In this document: positions 1 through 9,369 of the stretch, one piece after another
Layout: each line of letters begins with the position of its first letter
Numbering within the stretch: position 1 is the stretch's first letter
Assembly: GCA_022361075.1 (NCBI GenBank)
Contig: JAKSBQ010000212.1
Span: 1-39,475 of the forward strand
Direction: 5' to 3'
From: Opitutales bacterium
Lineage (GTDB): Bacteria; Verrucomicrobiota; Verrucomicrobiia; Opitutales; JAFGAQ01
Length of the DNA: 39,475 bases
Position numbers and translations under genes: made by a program
Notes under the pieces: model-generated
Databases searched by the model: none
What the model saw: the letters and a program-made list of their open reading frames with translations, nothing else
What the model was told of the DNA's origin: nothing

Positions 1-1684
1 CACCGTTACGTTGCCAGGTCTGCCAAGGCTCATCCACTCTGGTCGCTCCACCGGAAAGAATAGATGGAGTAGAACCGTCGTCATTCTGCGCCCACAGGCG
101 GAAGGAGTTTGAACGGATCTGATCGGAGTTGCGATCAGAATACAGATACGCCAGACGGTGAACACCAAGGAAGTTGGCAATCTTATCACCAAGCTTCTCT
201 TCAAATTTCTCCTTGAAGTCCAACTCGTAAGATAGTGTGAGACGAGCTTCTTCTTCGTTGTACGGAGTTTCCCATCCCCAGGCTTCGTCCTGAATGAACA
301 TTTTCCCAGCATTGGGGTTCGGCTCTCCAGCAGGCATCAACGCGCTAGCATCCACTGAAATGTTGTAATTGAAAGAACGGTTGTAACCGAACTGACGACC
401 GAACATCTCTTCTTTATTGTAAGCCAACTCGATGTAGAAATCCTCAAATGGATTGATTTCTAAGAAAGCAGTAGTGATTTCCCCTTCACGTGTGCGCTGC
501 ATCGTTTCTCCCCAGGGGTTAACATCAGCCCAAGGAAGGTTATACATCGCAAGTGATTCTGGAGAGAATGTCCAACGGCGATTATCAAGACCATTGTTGT
601 AATCTGGTATATAGGCAAATGATGCTGTGTCACCTGCATTGAAACGCTCATTCACATAGTTTCTCATTTCCTCACCAATACGAGTTCCATTCCATGCAAC
701 GATGTCATAGGCAAGAGTTCCATCAGGATTGAAGATCAAAGTATCTCTACCGGAACCGTTACGCATAGTCTTATGAGTAGGATCACCAGGATTCCAGAGG
801 CCTTCATTTTCCCTCAGCCATGGAGTTACATTGTCTTGGAACATACGAAACTGAGCAGGAGCTTCCCGTTCATCCAATTGTTCGTGGTGAACTCTGAGCG
901 TGACCTTTTCAAAAGGTTTCCAGGTTAGAGTACCGTAATATCGTTTTTTGTCCGCAAAACTGGGTTCCATCCAGCTTTCTTGCTGGCTGCCGAGGATTGC
1001 TGCACGAACCGCCAACTTGTCTTCCAAAATCACATAATTGTAATCAAACGTAATTTGCTTGGAACCATTATTGTCAAAACGAACACCCATGCTACCAAAA
1101 TTGTCAGATAGAGCAGCACGCTTTAAAACGCCATTCACCGTTCCACCCGCTTGTCCCAAACCGAACAGAATCGCATTAGGACCACTGGCTATTGAAAGAC
1201 TCTCAGTATTGTAACTCATGATCTGGTAGTTGGTCTCGAAGAAGTTACGAGCCAATGTAGTTCCAGTCGTTCTTGAGTTTCCAATACCACGAGCTGTACT
1301 TGCAGGACCGGTACGTTCAAAACGTGCGCGGTTGCCATCACCGTAGTCGGGATTTTCAGACTCACTCTCAATGTTGATTGAGTAAAGGAAGGCTTCATCG
1401 GCACTTGCTACCGCGATATCCTCCAAGAACTCAGTCGACATCGCATCAATCTGCGCGCCGAGATCTTTGATATCGGTGCGAAGACGAGTTCCTGATAGAG
1501 TCGTTGTCGCTGCGTAACCTACCTGATCACCGGAATCAATGATAAAGGGAGACAGCTCATACACATCTTCATCCAGGTCAGAATCGTCCTGCGCATGAAT
1601 CTGCGAATGGAACACCGCACCTGTCACGGCAAATAATGCCGTACAAACACGCGTGTGCTTACTTAGACTTTGTCTTAGTTTCAT
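1..1684 (-). CDS. TonB-dependent outer-membrane receptor (C-terminus beyond window)
   Basis: The frame is open from an ATG at 1684 down to the window edge, about 560 residues, so the C-terminal barrel strands are missing. It begins with a signal peptide (MKLRQSLSKHT..., a hydrophobic stretch, then HAQDD), followed by ELSPF and GYAATTTLSGTRLRTD. That start is typical of verrucomicrobial TonB receptors, which lack a long N-terminal extension. The plug follows (TEFLEDIAVASADEA..., then SGPNAILFGLGQAGGTVN, the usual end-of-plug motif). The rest is rich in aromatic, alternating barrel strands. It should import a TonB-dependent substrate across the outer membrane. It diverges from the hybrid sensor-regulator at 1944, which suggests a glycan or oligosaccharide ligand; that is inference. 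No frameshift was seen. Confidence 0.88.
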   Translation of the reverse strand, partial: MKLRQSLSKHTRVCTALFAVTGAVFHSQIHAQDDSDLDEDVYELSPFIIDSGDQVGYAATTTLSGTRLRTDIKDLGAQIDAMSTEFLEDIAVASADEAFLYSINIESESENPDYGDGNRARFERTGPASTARGIGNSRTTGTTLARNFFETNYQIMSYNTESLSIASGPNAILFGLGQAGGTVNGVLKRAALSDNFGSMGVRFDNNGSKQITFDYNYVILEDKLAVRAAILGSQQESWMEPSFADKKRYYGTLTWKPFEKVTLRVHHEQLDEREAPAQFRMFQDNVTPWLRENEGLWNPGDPTHKTMRNGSGRDTLIFNPDGTLAYDIVAWNGTRIGEEMRNYVNERFNAGDTASFAYIPDYNNGLDNRRWTFSPESLAMYNLPWADVNPWGETMQRTREGEITTAFLEINPFEDFYIELAYNKEEMFGRQFGYNRSFNYNISVDASALMPAGEPNPNAGKMFIQDEAWGWETPYNEEEARLTLSYELDFKEKFEEKLGDKIANFLGVHRLAYLYSDRNSDQIRSNSFRLWAQNDDGSTPSILSGGATRVDEPWQTWQRNG

Positions 1685-1869
1685 AGTTTGGGTCTGATAT
1701 AGGGTTCTGGGGTTACTCTCATCGCAATGGACGCAACGAGACGTAGTTTAAACCGCTATCTTACCTACTTTGGCTCCAAATCTGTTATAAATCCGAAGAC
1801 AAAAAGTTTAAATTTGAAGACAAATCCGTTTGATTAAGCCACGGATTGCCACGAAACAGTTAAAAAACG

Positions 1870-1883
1870 TTTCTTATAAGAAA
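1870..1883. promoter_or_regulatory. Perfect 14-bp palindrome in divergent promoter region
   Basis: TTTCTTATAAGAAA is a perfect palindrome. It lies in the 259-bp region between the divergent TonB receptor (start 1684) and the hybrid sensor-regulator (start 1944), 60 bp before the latter. It could be an operator, but AT-rich palindromes also arise by chance. The rest of the 1685-1943 region shows no convincing sigma-70 promoter by eye. Confidence 0.3.
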
Positions 1884-1943
1884 TTGCTTAAAAGAATAGT
1901 GTAAATTAGTGTGAACGGTCGTTAAAAATTTCGTTTTCATTGA

Positions 1944-4900
1944 ATGTTCCAGATGCCGCTTCGGATCTTTAGTTTCTTAAATCTTCTATGGCTCTCTTTT
2001 TCCCTTTTTGGGGCACCCATCTCATGGGAAAGCTACGAACCAAAAGTGGGTGACCCGATCCAAGAAACCTGGCGATGGAAATATTACGATGAGGTGGTCG
2101 ATAAGGATTTTCACTGCATTGAGGAAGCCCCCAACGGTGACATTTGGTTTGGAACTGGTAATGGGGTCCTTCGCTATAGCGGCTTGGACTGGGAGTATTT
2201 CAAGTCCATCGACTCTAGCAATTCCTCAAACATTTCAGACATTTTTTGTGCCCGGGATGGGAAGGTTTTTTGCACGAGCACAGAAGGCATTTTTATGTTT
2301 GATGGACAAGAGTGGCACACGCTCCTGAGACAATCCTTCGGAACTCGTCCAAGACAACGCATCGCTCAAAGTGCTGATGGTAAAGTCTGGTTTGGCACCA
2401 ACGACGGAATCTGGTTCTACGAACAGGGAGAAATGATCAGAGGAACAGCAACGGGGCAAAGTTTCATCTCCATCATCATTGATCGCGAAGACTATATCTG
2501 GTTCACAACTCCCGGCGCTCACGACATCTACAGATGTCCTGCAAAAGATGTTCTGGAACCAAAGAAATGGAGGAAGTATGAGATTAATCAAACCGACGGA
2601 ATCAACTTCTACACCTACCTTTTAGAAGACTCGACGGGCTCAATATGGTATGCGAACAATGCAAATAGCACGGGAGTCTATCAATATGATTCAAGATCAG
2701 ATTCGTGGAACCAATTCGATTTTGGTGAGGGCGGAATCGACAACATTGTCACAAGCATGACTGAGTCCCCCGACGGAAGTATATGGATCGTTGGAAACAA
2801 GGGACTCACTCGGATCCGAGGCGGAAGCATTAACTTTTATGCCTTAATTGACCTCAATGTATCTACCTTTTTTCCTTTTCTGTTTGCTACAAAAAACAAT
2901 TTTCTGTTCATCGGATCTCTAAATTCCAGGTTGTATGGAGTCGACCTATCCGGGGATAAATGGAGTACTTTCGAAAACATCCATTATCAGTGCCAATCTG
3001 AAAATGGAGATATGTGGTTCCTATCCAAAGATGCTGAAATTGTAGTCTATAGGGATGCCACCGCAAAATGGAAAATACTGAAAAACCATTCAAATGTGAT
3101 CAGCAATCCTGTTCGCATTCATTGCTCGCAAGACCAAAAGATTTGGATCATTGGCAATGACAAGGGCACCGCTGCGTTAAACCTGCTTGATGGAGGGGTC
3201 TTCAAACACACTTTCCCAAAATTGGGAGAACATCTGAGTCATCTTTCCTTAATCGAAACGGATGAAGGAGCCCTCTATTTTGGAGCCGGAACCAATCCCT
3301 TCAACAATGTAGTTAATGGAGCAATTCTAAAGGTTATCCAAGGACCCACGGGAACAGAATTCAAGGTATTGGAAACAGAAGGTCCCGCACGTCGGGCCGT
3401 CAATATTGTTCAGTTAAATGACAATGAAATCATAACAGGCGGCCCGCGCCTCTACCACTTCAGGCTCGATCCATTTATCCCCATTTCGACTCGCATGTAT
3501 TCGATTCCGCTGTGGTGGGTGGAGCGGATGATACTGAGCGAGGATCGGAAGCTTTGGATCGCACAGTGGGGAATCGGCCTTCATCAAATTGATTTAAAAA
3601 CAGGCGAACAAAAACTGTTTACCGAGCAAGATGGATTGAAAAGTAACCGCGTAACCTACGTATTTGAGGATAAAGATCATGTCATCTGGGCAGTCACTGA
3701 AGATGGCGTCAGTCGATTCGATGGGGCAACTTGGGTACGGAACGCACTTCACGAAGCAATGGGATTCTCGCGAACAAGTGGAACCCTTCATCAATCAAAA
3801 GATGGTAGGATATGGATCAACAAAGCACGCTACGCCTGGTATTACAGAGGAACCAAGGAAGAGCAAAATTTGATTAGAAACAGGCCCGATGCCGTTTTTG
3901 AATTTGGAACTATCTCATACCAACCCGACGGAATCCCTCCAATCACTTCAGTTGAAAAAATTGGAGATGACGCTGGTCAATCCTCTAATGAGTTCAGATT
4001 TAGATGTATCGGCTTCGACCCATGGTCGGATACCAGCACGGCAGATCTACAGTATTCCTACAGAATCAATGAAGGTGCTTGGAGTCCTTACCAATACCAA
4101 ACGAACTATAGACTACGAAACTTGGATCCCGGTGAATACAAGCTTGAGGTAAGATCCAGAGACATCGATTTCAATATCGATCCGAACCCAGCGAGTATTT
4201 CCTTCAAGATCCCTCCACCATTTTGGCAGACCCCGTGGTTCATCGCACTGAATGTGGTAGCAGCCCTTGTTTTCATCTCGTTGATCGCAGGCATCATTTA
4301 CCTGAGAGTCCGTCATGTTTTTGAAATTGAGGAACTCAAAATCCAATACTTCACTGAACTTTCTCACGATCTGCGGACCCCACTCACCCTCATTGCAAGC
4401 CCTGTCAAAGAAGCGCTTCATCATACCGAAAACGAACTCCAGAGATCCCGACTGAATACGGCCGCCAAATACGTCGACAAACTCACTGCAATGATCGATG
4501 ACATTCTCGATTTTAGGGCGGCTCAAAGCAAACAGCTTCAAATCGAAAATCAACCAGCGGATTTGGTCTCTCTTCTCCAAGTCAAGGTCGACCACTTCAG
4601 GTCTCTCATCTCCGCAAAAAAACAAATTCTACGATTTGATTCCAACTCTGAGGAATGCTGGCTTGAGTGTGATGGTGTCAAAATTGAAAAGACCCTCGAC
4701 AACCTCATCTCCAACGCATCCAAATATTCCGACGAACATGCCACAATAGCTGTTGCTCTTTCGATTTCTGAGCTCCCAGAGGCCGACCAATACAAAGTCA
4801 TTCTCTCAGTCACTGACGATGGAATTGGGATCCCAAAAAACGAGCAAGGCAGCCTCTTTAAAGCCTTCTACCGAACCCATCAGAAACAGAGGGAAAAAGG

Positions 4901-5858
4901 CACCGGTTTAGGCCTGGCTTTAACCGCTCGATGGATTGAACGCATGGGGGGTAAAATCGAAGTCGAGAGTCCAGTAAAACAGCAGGGCGACGTGCTCAAA
5001 GGAACTCGGTTTAGAATCGAGTTGTATTTACAGAAATCCGAGAAACTTGCCCAAGCCAACAACCAGGAACTAACCGAGAACGGCAATACCGCTGAAGGGC
5101 CGAGAATTCTAGTAGTGGAAGATCAGGCCGACATTCGAAGTATGCTTGCAAACGAACTGAGTGGCGATTACGAAGTCACCGCCGTACGAAATGGAAAAAT
5201 CGGATGGGAACTCTGTCAGCAAGAACTACCAGATCTCGTGCTTTCGGATGTGATGATGCCTGAGATGGACGGATTTGAACTCTGCAAAAAAATCAAGTCT
5301 ACAGGAATCACTAGTCACATCCCGGTGTTACTTCTTACTGCAAAATCGGAGGATAATTCTGTTCTTAAAGGCTTAGAAACAGGTGCAGACGAATATCTTA
5401 TCAAACCGCCAAATATTCGAATTCTTAAGGCTCGCGTCGCCAATCTGTTGGAGTCCAGAAAAGCCCTTCGAAAAAAATGGAAGCTCCACGAGGAATCCCG
5501 GCCCGAAACACCACTCATCAATTCGGCCAATCAAGCCTTTCTCGAAGAGATTCGTAAAATCATCAATGAGAACCTGAACGATCACGAATTCGGGAACAAG
5601 CAACTTGCTGAGAAGATGCACCTCACTACTCGTTCGCTTCACCGAAAACTGACCTCTGTCACCAACCAATCCCCGAGTGCATTGATTAGAGAACTACGCC
5701 TCCAGAAGGCAAAAAACCTACTGCTTGAGGGAAGCCTGAACGTATCTGAAATACTGGAACAAGTCGGCTACCTCGAACACAGCTACTTCAGCAGCTCCTT
5801 CAAAAAGCGCTACGGTTGTTCACCCCGCGAATTTCAAAAGAAACATTCCGCATTATGA
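1944..5858 (+). CDS. Hybrid two-component system sensor kinase / AraC regulator (HTCS)
   Basis: A single 1304-aa polypeptide carries a complete signalling chain. A signal peptide is followed by a periplasmic beta-propeller region built of repeats such as GDIWFGTGNGVLRY and GKVWFGTNDGIWFY (two-component propeller repeats, roughly residues 50-650). A Y_Y_Y domain comes next (about 690-760), then one membrane helix (about 763-788) and HisKA with SHDLRTPL (phospho-acceptor His808). The HATPase has an N-box (DNLISNASKYS) and G-boxes DDGIGIP and GTGLGLAL. A receiver domain follows (acidic VVEDQ near 1056, phospho-acceptor Asp1102 in LSDVMMPEMDG, conserved Lys in TAK), and the C-terminus is an AraC HTH (about 1205-1302). 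In Bacteroidetes such proteins sense glycan breakdown products and induce polysaccharide-utilisation genes. Here the likely target is the divergent TonB receptor (inference). All catalytic residues look intact. Confidence 0.93.
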   Translation: MFQMPLRIFSFLNLLWLSFSLFGAPISWESYEPKVGDPIQETWRWKYYDEVVDKDFHCIEEAPNGDIWFGTGNGVLRYSGLDWEYFKSIDSSNSSNISDIFCARDGKVFCTSTEGIFMFDGQEWHTLLRQSFGTRPRQRIAQSADGKVWFGTNDGIWFYEQGEMIRGTATGQSFISIIIDREDYIWFTTPGAHDIYRCPAKDVLEPKKWRKYEINQTDGINFYTYLLEDSTGSIWYANNANSTGVYQYDSRSDSWNQFDFGEGGIDNIVTSMTESPDGSIWIVGNKGLTRIRGGSINFYALIDLNVSTFFPFLFATKNNFLFIGSLNSRLYGVDLSGDKWSTFENIHYQCQSENGDMWFLSKDAEIVVYRDATAKWKILKNHSNVISNPVRIHCSQDQKIWIIGNDKGTAALNLLDGGVFKHTFPKLGEHLSHLSLIETDEGALYFGAGTNPFNNVVNGAILKVIQGPTGTEFKVLETEGPARRAVNIVQLNDNEIITGGPRLYHFRLDPFIPISTRMYSIPLWWVERMILSEDRKLWIAQWGIGLHQIDLKTGEQKLFTEQDGLKSNRVTYVFEDKDHVIWAVTEDGVSRFDGATWVRNALHEAMGFSRTSGTLHQSKDGRIWINKARYAWYYRGTKEEQNLIRNRPDAVFEFGTISYQPDGIPPITSVEKIGDDAGQSSNEFRFRCIGFDPWSDTSTADLQYSYRINEGAWSPYQYQTNYRLRNLDPGEYKLEVRSRDIDFNIDPNPASISFKIPPPFWQTPWFIALNVVAALVFISLIAGIIYLRVRHVFEIEELKIQYFTELSHDLRTPLTLIASPVKEALHHTENELQRSRLNTAAKYVDKLTAMIDDILDFRAAQSKQLQIENQPADLVSLLQVKVDHFRSLISAKKQILRFDSNSEECWLECDGVKIEKTLDNLISNASKYSDEHATIAVALSISELPEADQYKVILSVTDDGIGIPKNEQGSLFKAFYRTHQKQREKGTGLGLALTARWIERMGGKIEVESPVKQQGDVLKGTRFRIELYLQKSEKLAQANNQELTENGNTAEGPRILVVEDQADIRSMLANELSGDYEVTAVRNGKIGWELCQQELPDLVLSDVMMPEMDGFELCKKIKSTGITSHIPVLLLTAKSEDNSVLKGLETGADEYLIKPPNIRILKARVANLLESRKALRKKWKLHEESRPETPLINSANQAFLEEIRKIINENLNDHEFGNKQLAEKMHLTTRSLHRKLTSVTNQSPSALIRELRLQKAKNLLLEGSLNVSEILEQVGYLEHSYFSSSFKKRYGCSPREFQKKHSAL

Positions 5859-5951
5859 GAATGAGGAATCGGAGGATTGTCATCCAATCAGCTTCCCCAA
5901 GGAACATCTTGAATTCTCACACATAAGATCAGAGAAAAGAAATAAAGACTC

Positions 5952-6848
5952 TTATGCCATAACGTTTAGGTTCTGTGTGATACGTTGCGCGTAATTGTTT
6001 ACCTGCGCCTTCCTTTCAAAGCCTACAATCATCATATCGACACAGCCCAACCCCATTACAAACTTGAGCGCATTATCGATCCTCTTGCTATCAGTCTGAT
6101 ACTTGCCATTCCCGACCAACTTCATCCCAATCACTCCTTTACCGGACTCGTGAAGCTGCCGGATCACGTCCACAACCTCCTGTGGGTCCGGTTTGTCCAT
6201 CGCAATCCCATAAGGGTTGATCCGCACATGAATCACGTCCACCCAGGGACAATTTACCGCAGCCTTCATCGCATCAAGCGAATGCACGGAAACTCCATGG
6301 GCTCTGATAACGCCCTTTGATTTGAGATCATCCAAAATTTCCATCTGAGCTTCCAATTGCTTTGGCCACTCCGGATTAACCGCACAATGGAGCTGAACAA
6401 GATCGATGTAATCGGTTCCGAGTTCTTTCCGGAAACGATCTACAATGATGTCTGCGTCATACCGCTCAGGTTCAGGTATCCCACCCTTGCGAAACCAGAT
6501 TTTTGAGGCCAGGGTTACTTTGCTTCGATCCATGCTTTTCAACGCTTCCCCCATCAGCGAATGGGTGCCGTAAACATCTGCAGTGTCAAAAAACCTCACA
6601 CCTTCGTCGTAAGCATGTCTGAGTAAGTCCACGCTGGTAGCGGCATCCTGCCGAGTGAGGAACGACTCTCTATTAAAACCGCTCACACCCGTTCCAAAAC
6701 CCAGAAGACTCGTCTCGATACCACTTTTACCCAACTTTACGGTTTGATAGGGATCGATACTGGGTAAGCCTTTTTTGATCTTAGGCGAGCCCAACAATAC
6801 ATGGGCGGTTCCAAGTGACAATGCGGCAAGAAATTCGCGTCGTTTCAT
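5952..6848 (-). CDS. Tat-exported aldo/keto reductase
   Basis: This 298-aa protein starts with a twin-arginine signal (MKRREFLAALSLG), so it is probably folded with its cofactor and exported to the periplasm. The mature part is an aldo/keto reductase TIM barrel with the catalytic tetrad visible by count: Asp88 and Tyr93 (FDTADVYG), Lys116 (LASKIW) and His154 (LVQLH). It should reduce or oxidise a carbonyl/alcohol pair using a nicotinamide cofactor; the substrate cannot be told from sequence. It is convergent with the HTCS gene and separated by 166 bp from the next gene upstream, so it looks monocistronic. No good Shine-Dalgarno precedes the ATG at 6848. Confidence 0.88.
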   Translation of the reverse strand: MKRREFLAALSLGTAHVLLGSPKIKKGLPSIDPYQTVKLGKSGIETSLLGFGTGVSGFNRESFLTRQDAATSVDLLRHAYDEGVRFFDTADVYGTHSLMGEALKSMDRSKVTLASKIWFRKGGIPEPERYDADIIVDRFRKELGTDYIDLVQLHCAVNPEWPKQLEAQMEILDDLKSKGVIRAHGVSVHSLDAMKAAVNCPWVDVIHVRINPYGIAMDKPDPQEVVDVIRQLHESGKGVIGMKLVGNGKYQTDSKRIDNALKFVMGLGCVDMMIVGFERKAQVNNYAQRITQNLNVMA

Positions 6849-7014
6849 AGGGCAATGGGGATTAAAACTCTAAACAAACTGTAAATCAGTTTTTAGAAAT
6901 TATCAATCGACCAGTTTATCGATCAAATTTCGAACGATTGAAAATGGGAAAACCACGATCATGTTCCAACAAACAACCAGAACCCCCTCCTCATGAAAAC
7001 ATCAGCTACCTTAT

Positions 7015-7602
7015 TTAAAGCCTAGACTCCACTCTGATCCAAGGCATACCGCAAGCTTCCGCCGCCTGGATACCGAGTTCGCCGTCCTCAAAAACGAGAC
7101 ACCTATCCGGTTCAATACCCATCTCTTCAGCAGCCATGAGAAACATGTCTGGCGCGGGTTTCCCATGTTTTACATCGTCAACGGATACGATCGGATAAAA
7201 TAACTCCGCGATCCCCAGATGAGTAAGTGTCCGCATGACGGACTTAGAACGGCTCCCCGAAGCAACAGCCATCGGAACTTTTCCTTTGTAGAGATTCACC
7301 ACTTCCATCACTTCAGGAATCGGTTCGATGGCGTGGTGATGCATCTCAAAATACTCATCCTTCGCGAGTGCAACCTGGCCCGCGTCAAGATGATCACCAT
7401 ACTCACGATTGAAGATACCCACGATGTCATGAATACCTTTACCCGCATTACTCAGAATCATCTGTGGAGTCACCTCAAACGAAGCTCCATTCTTCTCAAG
7501 ACCATACTTCCAAGCCTCATAGTGAAGGGGCATGTTGTCAGCCAGAGTGCCATCACAATCAAAAACAATGGCATCAAACCGATAATCAGAAAGATCAAAC
7601 AT
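7015..7602 (-). CDS. HAD-superfamily phosphatase, beta-phosphoglucomutase-like
   Basis: This 195-aa HAD subclass IA hydrolase has motif I FDCDGTLADN with the nucleophile and acid Asps near residues 15 and 17. A cap follows with a PLHYEAW segment, then motif II (AVASGSRS), motif III Lys (KHGKPAPDMF) and motif IV (LVFEDGELGIQAA). The length and the PLHYEAW cap resemble YqaB/beta-PGM-type sugar-phosphate phosphatases. It probably removes phosphate from a small cytosolic sugar phosphate; the exact substrate is unknown. It stands alone on the minus strand, with a 319-bp gap to mgtE upstream. Confidence 0.87.
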   Translation of the reverse strand: MFDLSDYRFDAIVFDCDGTLADNMPLHYEAWKYGLEKNGASFEVTPQMILSNAGKGIHDIVGIFNREYGDHLDAGQVALAKDEYFEMHHHAIEPIPEVMEVVNLYKGKVPMAVASGSRSKSVMRTLTHLGIAELFYPIVSVDDVKHGKPAPDMFLMAAEEMGIEPDRCLVFEDGELGIQAAEACGMPWIRVESRL

Positions 7603-7921
7603 AGAAAATCAGAAATGTTAAAAACGGAATGAACTCCGTCAGAATCCAAATCTCAAAAGACGAAGCAAGTCTGTTTTGGAAATGCCCTGGATTTCTACAA
7701 AAACTAATCACATCTTTGTCCATTCAAACAGTTTCAAGCTGTATAAATTTTTCGGTAATATATTGCCGCTTTAGGTTACTTTTTTGTGTTTTTCGGTAAT
7801 CCACTACCGAAATGAATAGATTCGACTACAACACCGCAAATGCGGAACAGATCGAACAAAAGATCTGTAGCAAATCCAGCCTGAGACTGGATCAAAACAC
7901 CAGGCAAACACGCCTCGCGAA
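7603..7921. other. 319-bp intergenic region with repeated TTTTTCGGTAAT
   Basis: No credible gene is seen between the HAD phosphatase and mgtE. TTTTTCGGTAAT occurs twice in direct orientation, at 7748-7759 and 7789-7800 (41 bp apart). The second copy also forms an inverted repeat TTCGGTA-N6-TACCGAA (about 7792-7811). There is no T-run after the hairpin on either strand, so a classical terminator is not supported. The repeats lie roughly 150-200 bp upstream of the HAD gene start and could be operator half-sites. Confidence 0.4.
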
Positions 7922-9301
7922 CTACACCAGATATGGCAGCGTCAGAGAAGCCAGTCCAAGAATCAGTAAAAATCCGCACATATCGGTAATAGTCGTCAGG
8001 ATCGGCCCGGATGCCAGAGCAGGATCTTGTTTTACAGCTTTGAGTAAGAGAGGCACCAAACCACCCACACATACAGCAACAGTTGTATTGAGTGCCAATG
8101 CGGCTCCTACCACTAAGCCGAGCATAGGATTTCCCTTCCACAACCAGGCAATCGAACCGATCAAGGTGCCGAGAAAAGTTCCATTAATTAGACCAAGAAC
8201 AGATTCTTTAAAAAAGACGCGTCGGAACTCCTTCGGACTGATCAAATCCAATGACAGTTCCCGCATCGAAACCGCCACCGCCTGATTTCCTGAACAGCCG
8301 GACATATCAGAAATAATGGGAAGGAACACCGCCAATGCAATAACCGCCTCCAAAGTATCCTGATGAAAAGCTATGACACTTGCCGAAATGAGATTGAGCA
8401 CAATGTTGATGCTCAACCAGGAAAGGCGACGTCGGCTTCTAAGATGTAGTGGCATGGAGCGCAGCTCCTCTCGCCCCATCAGACCCTGCACTTTCAATAA
8501 ATCCTCAGTTGCAGCTTCCTGTACTGCCTCCGCACTTGCTTCACGATCAACAATACCCAACAAGCGTTGTTTCGAATCCACAACTGGAAAAGCAAGGAAG
8601 TGAAACTCTTCGAATAAGTTTTCCAATTCGTTTGTCTGAGTGGTGACTTCCACTGTAATCGGTTCGCGGATCATAATCTCCTGCGCCAGCTGAGTTCGTT
8701 TGGCAAATAGCAAGTTACGAACTGGCAATACACCCACCAACCGTTTGGCAGTATCAAGGATGTAAGCATATTGAATCCCAAATTCGCTGTAACGGCCCTG
8801 ATTGTTCTGAATGTCATCCAGTATGTCCGAAACGACCATGTCCTCCTGAAATGATACGAATTCGCTGTACATGAGCGCGCCAGCCGTACCCTCTGGATAG
8901 GCCATAAAACGACGCGTTTCATCCGCGATCTCGTCATTCAGTTCCTCCAGGATGGCTGTGGAGTCTTTTGCCTCCAATTCATTCAACAAGTCAACCCGAT
9001 CATCACTATCAAGATTCGTAAGGATCTCTGCAGCTTTTTCCGGTTCAAGATTTTCGATAATCACTCCACCCTGAAAATCATAAACCTGTGCTAGTAATTC
9101 AGCGGCTCTTTCTGGATCCAACAACTCAAACAATTGTTTTCGAAACTCTGTATCCAGTCGATCCACAAGAAGGATCACCCTATCCAAATCTACAACTTCC
9201 AAAAGCTGGATAGCAGCCTTTGAGTCCTGATTTTCTATTGCATTGGAAAGGGACTCCAACTGCTTATCGAACAGCTCTTCAGATCGATTATGCTGCGCCA
9301 T
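7922..9301 (-). CDS. mgtE: Magnesium transporter MgtE
   Basis: This 459-aa protein has the full MgtE layout. A helical N-domain (about 1-125, with repeats of the ERAAELLAQV and PEKAAEIL type) is followed by paired CBS domains (about 130-260). A linker helix then leads to five membrane helices (about 285-459). The membrane part contains SDMSGCSGNQ, in the place of the family's P-x-x-x-D-M-G-G-N-x-G-x-Q pore motif, and TTITDMCGF with the conserved pore Asp. It is an inner-membrane Mg2+ channel gated by cytosolic Mg2+ through the N and CBS domains. It lies 68 bp downstream of guaC on the same strand. I see no Mg riboswitch in that short gap. Confidence 0.95.
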   Translation of the reverse strand: MAQHNRSEELFDKQLESLSNAIENQDSKAAIQLLEVVDLDRVILLVDRLDTEFRKQLFELLDPERAAELLAQVYDFQGGVIIENLEPEKAAEILTNLDSDDRVDLLNELEAKDSTAILEELNDEIADETRRFMAYPEGTAGALMYSEFVSFQEDMVVSDILDDIQNNQGRYSEFGIQYAYILDTAKRLVGVLPVRNLLFAKRTQLAQEIMIREPITVEVTTQTNELENLFEEFHFLAFPVVDSKQRLLGIVDREASAEAVQEAATEDLLKVQGLMGREELRSMPLHLRSRRRLSWLSINIVLNLISASVIAFHQDTLEAVIALAVFLPIISDMSGCSGNQAVAVSMRELSLDLISPKEFRRVFFKESVLGLINGTFLGTLIGSIAWLWKGNPMLGLVVGAALALNTTVAVCVGGLVPLLLKAVKQDPALASGPILTTITDMCGFLLILGLASLTLPYLV

Positions 9302-9369
9302 TCGAGAATCCTACAGTTGGTAATCCAATATTTCAAATTAAGCTCCGGTAATCAAACGACACACAAAAA

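Noticed and set aside
1836-1930. Possible copy of the AACCAC...CACACGAAT repeat (GCCACGGATTGCCACGAAAC / TTAGTGTGAACGGTCGTTAA)
   Set aside because: The two segments are only vaguely complementary and too diverged from the 12841 element to claim a repeat.
4113-4625. Minus-strand 170-codon ORF inside the HTCS gene
   Set aside because: It is an antisense shadow of the Y_Y_Y/HisKA coding region, which has clear domain motifs.
5859-5951. GATTG-TCATC-CAATC hairpin as terminator between HTCS and aldo/keto reductase
   Set aside because: The stem is only five base pairs with no T-run on either strand.
7812-8285. Plus-strand 157-codon ORF over the mgtE 3' end
   Set aside because: It is antisense to the conserved MgtE membrane region and has no domain signature.
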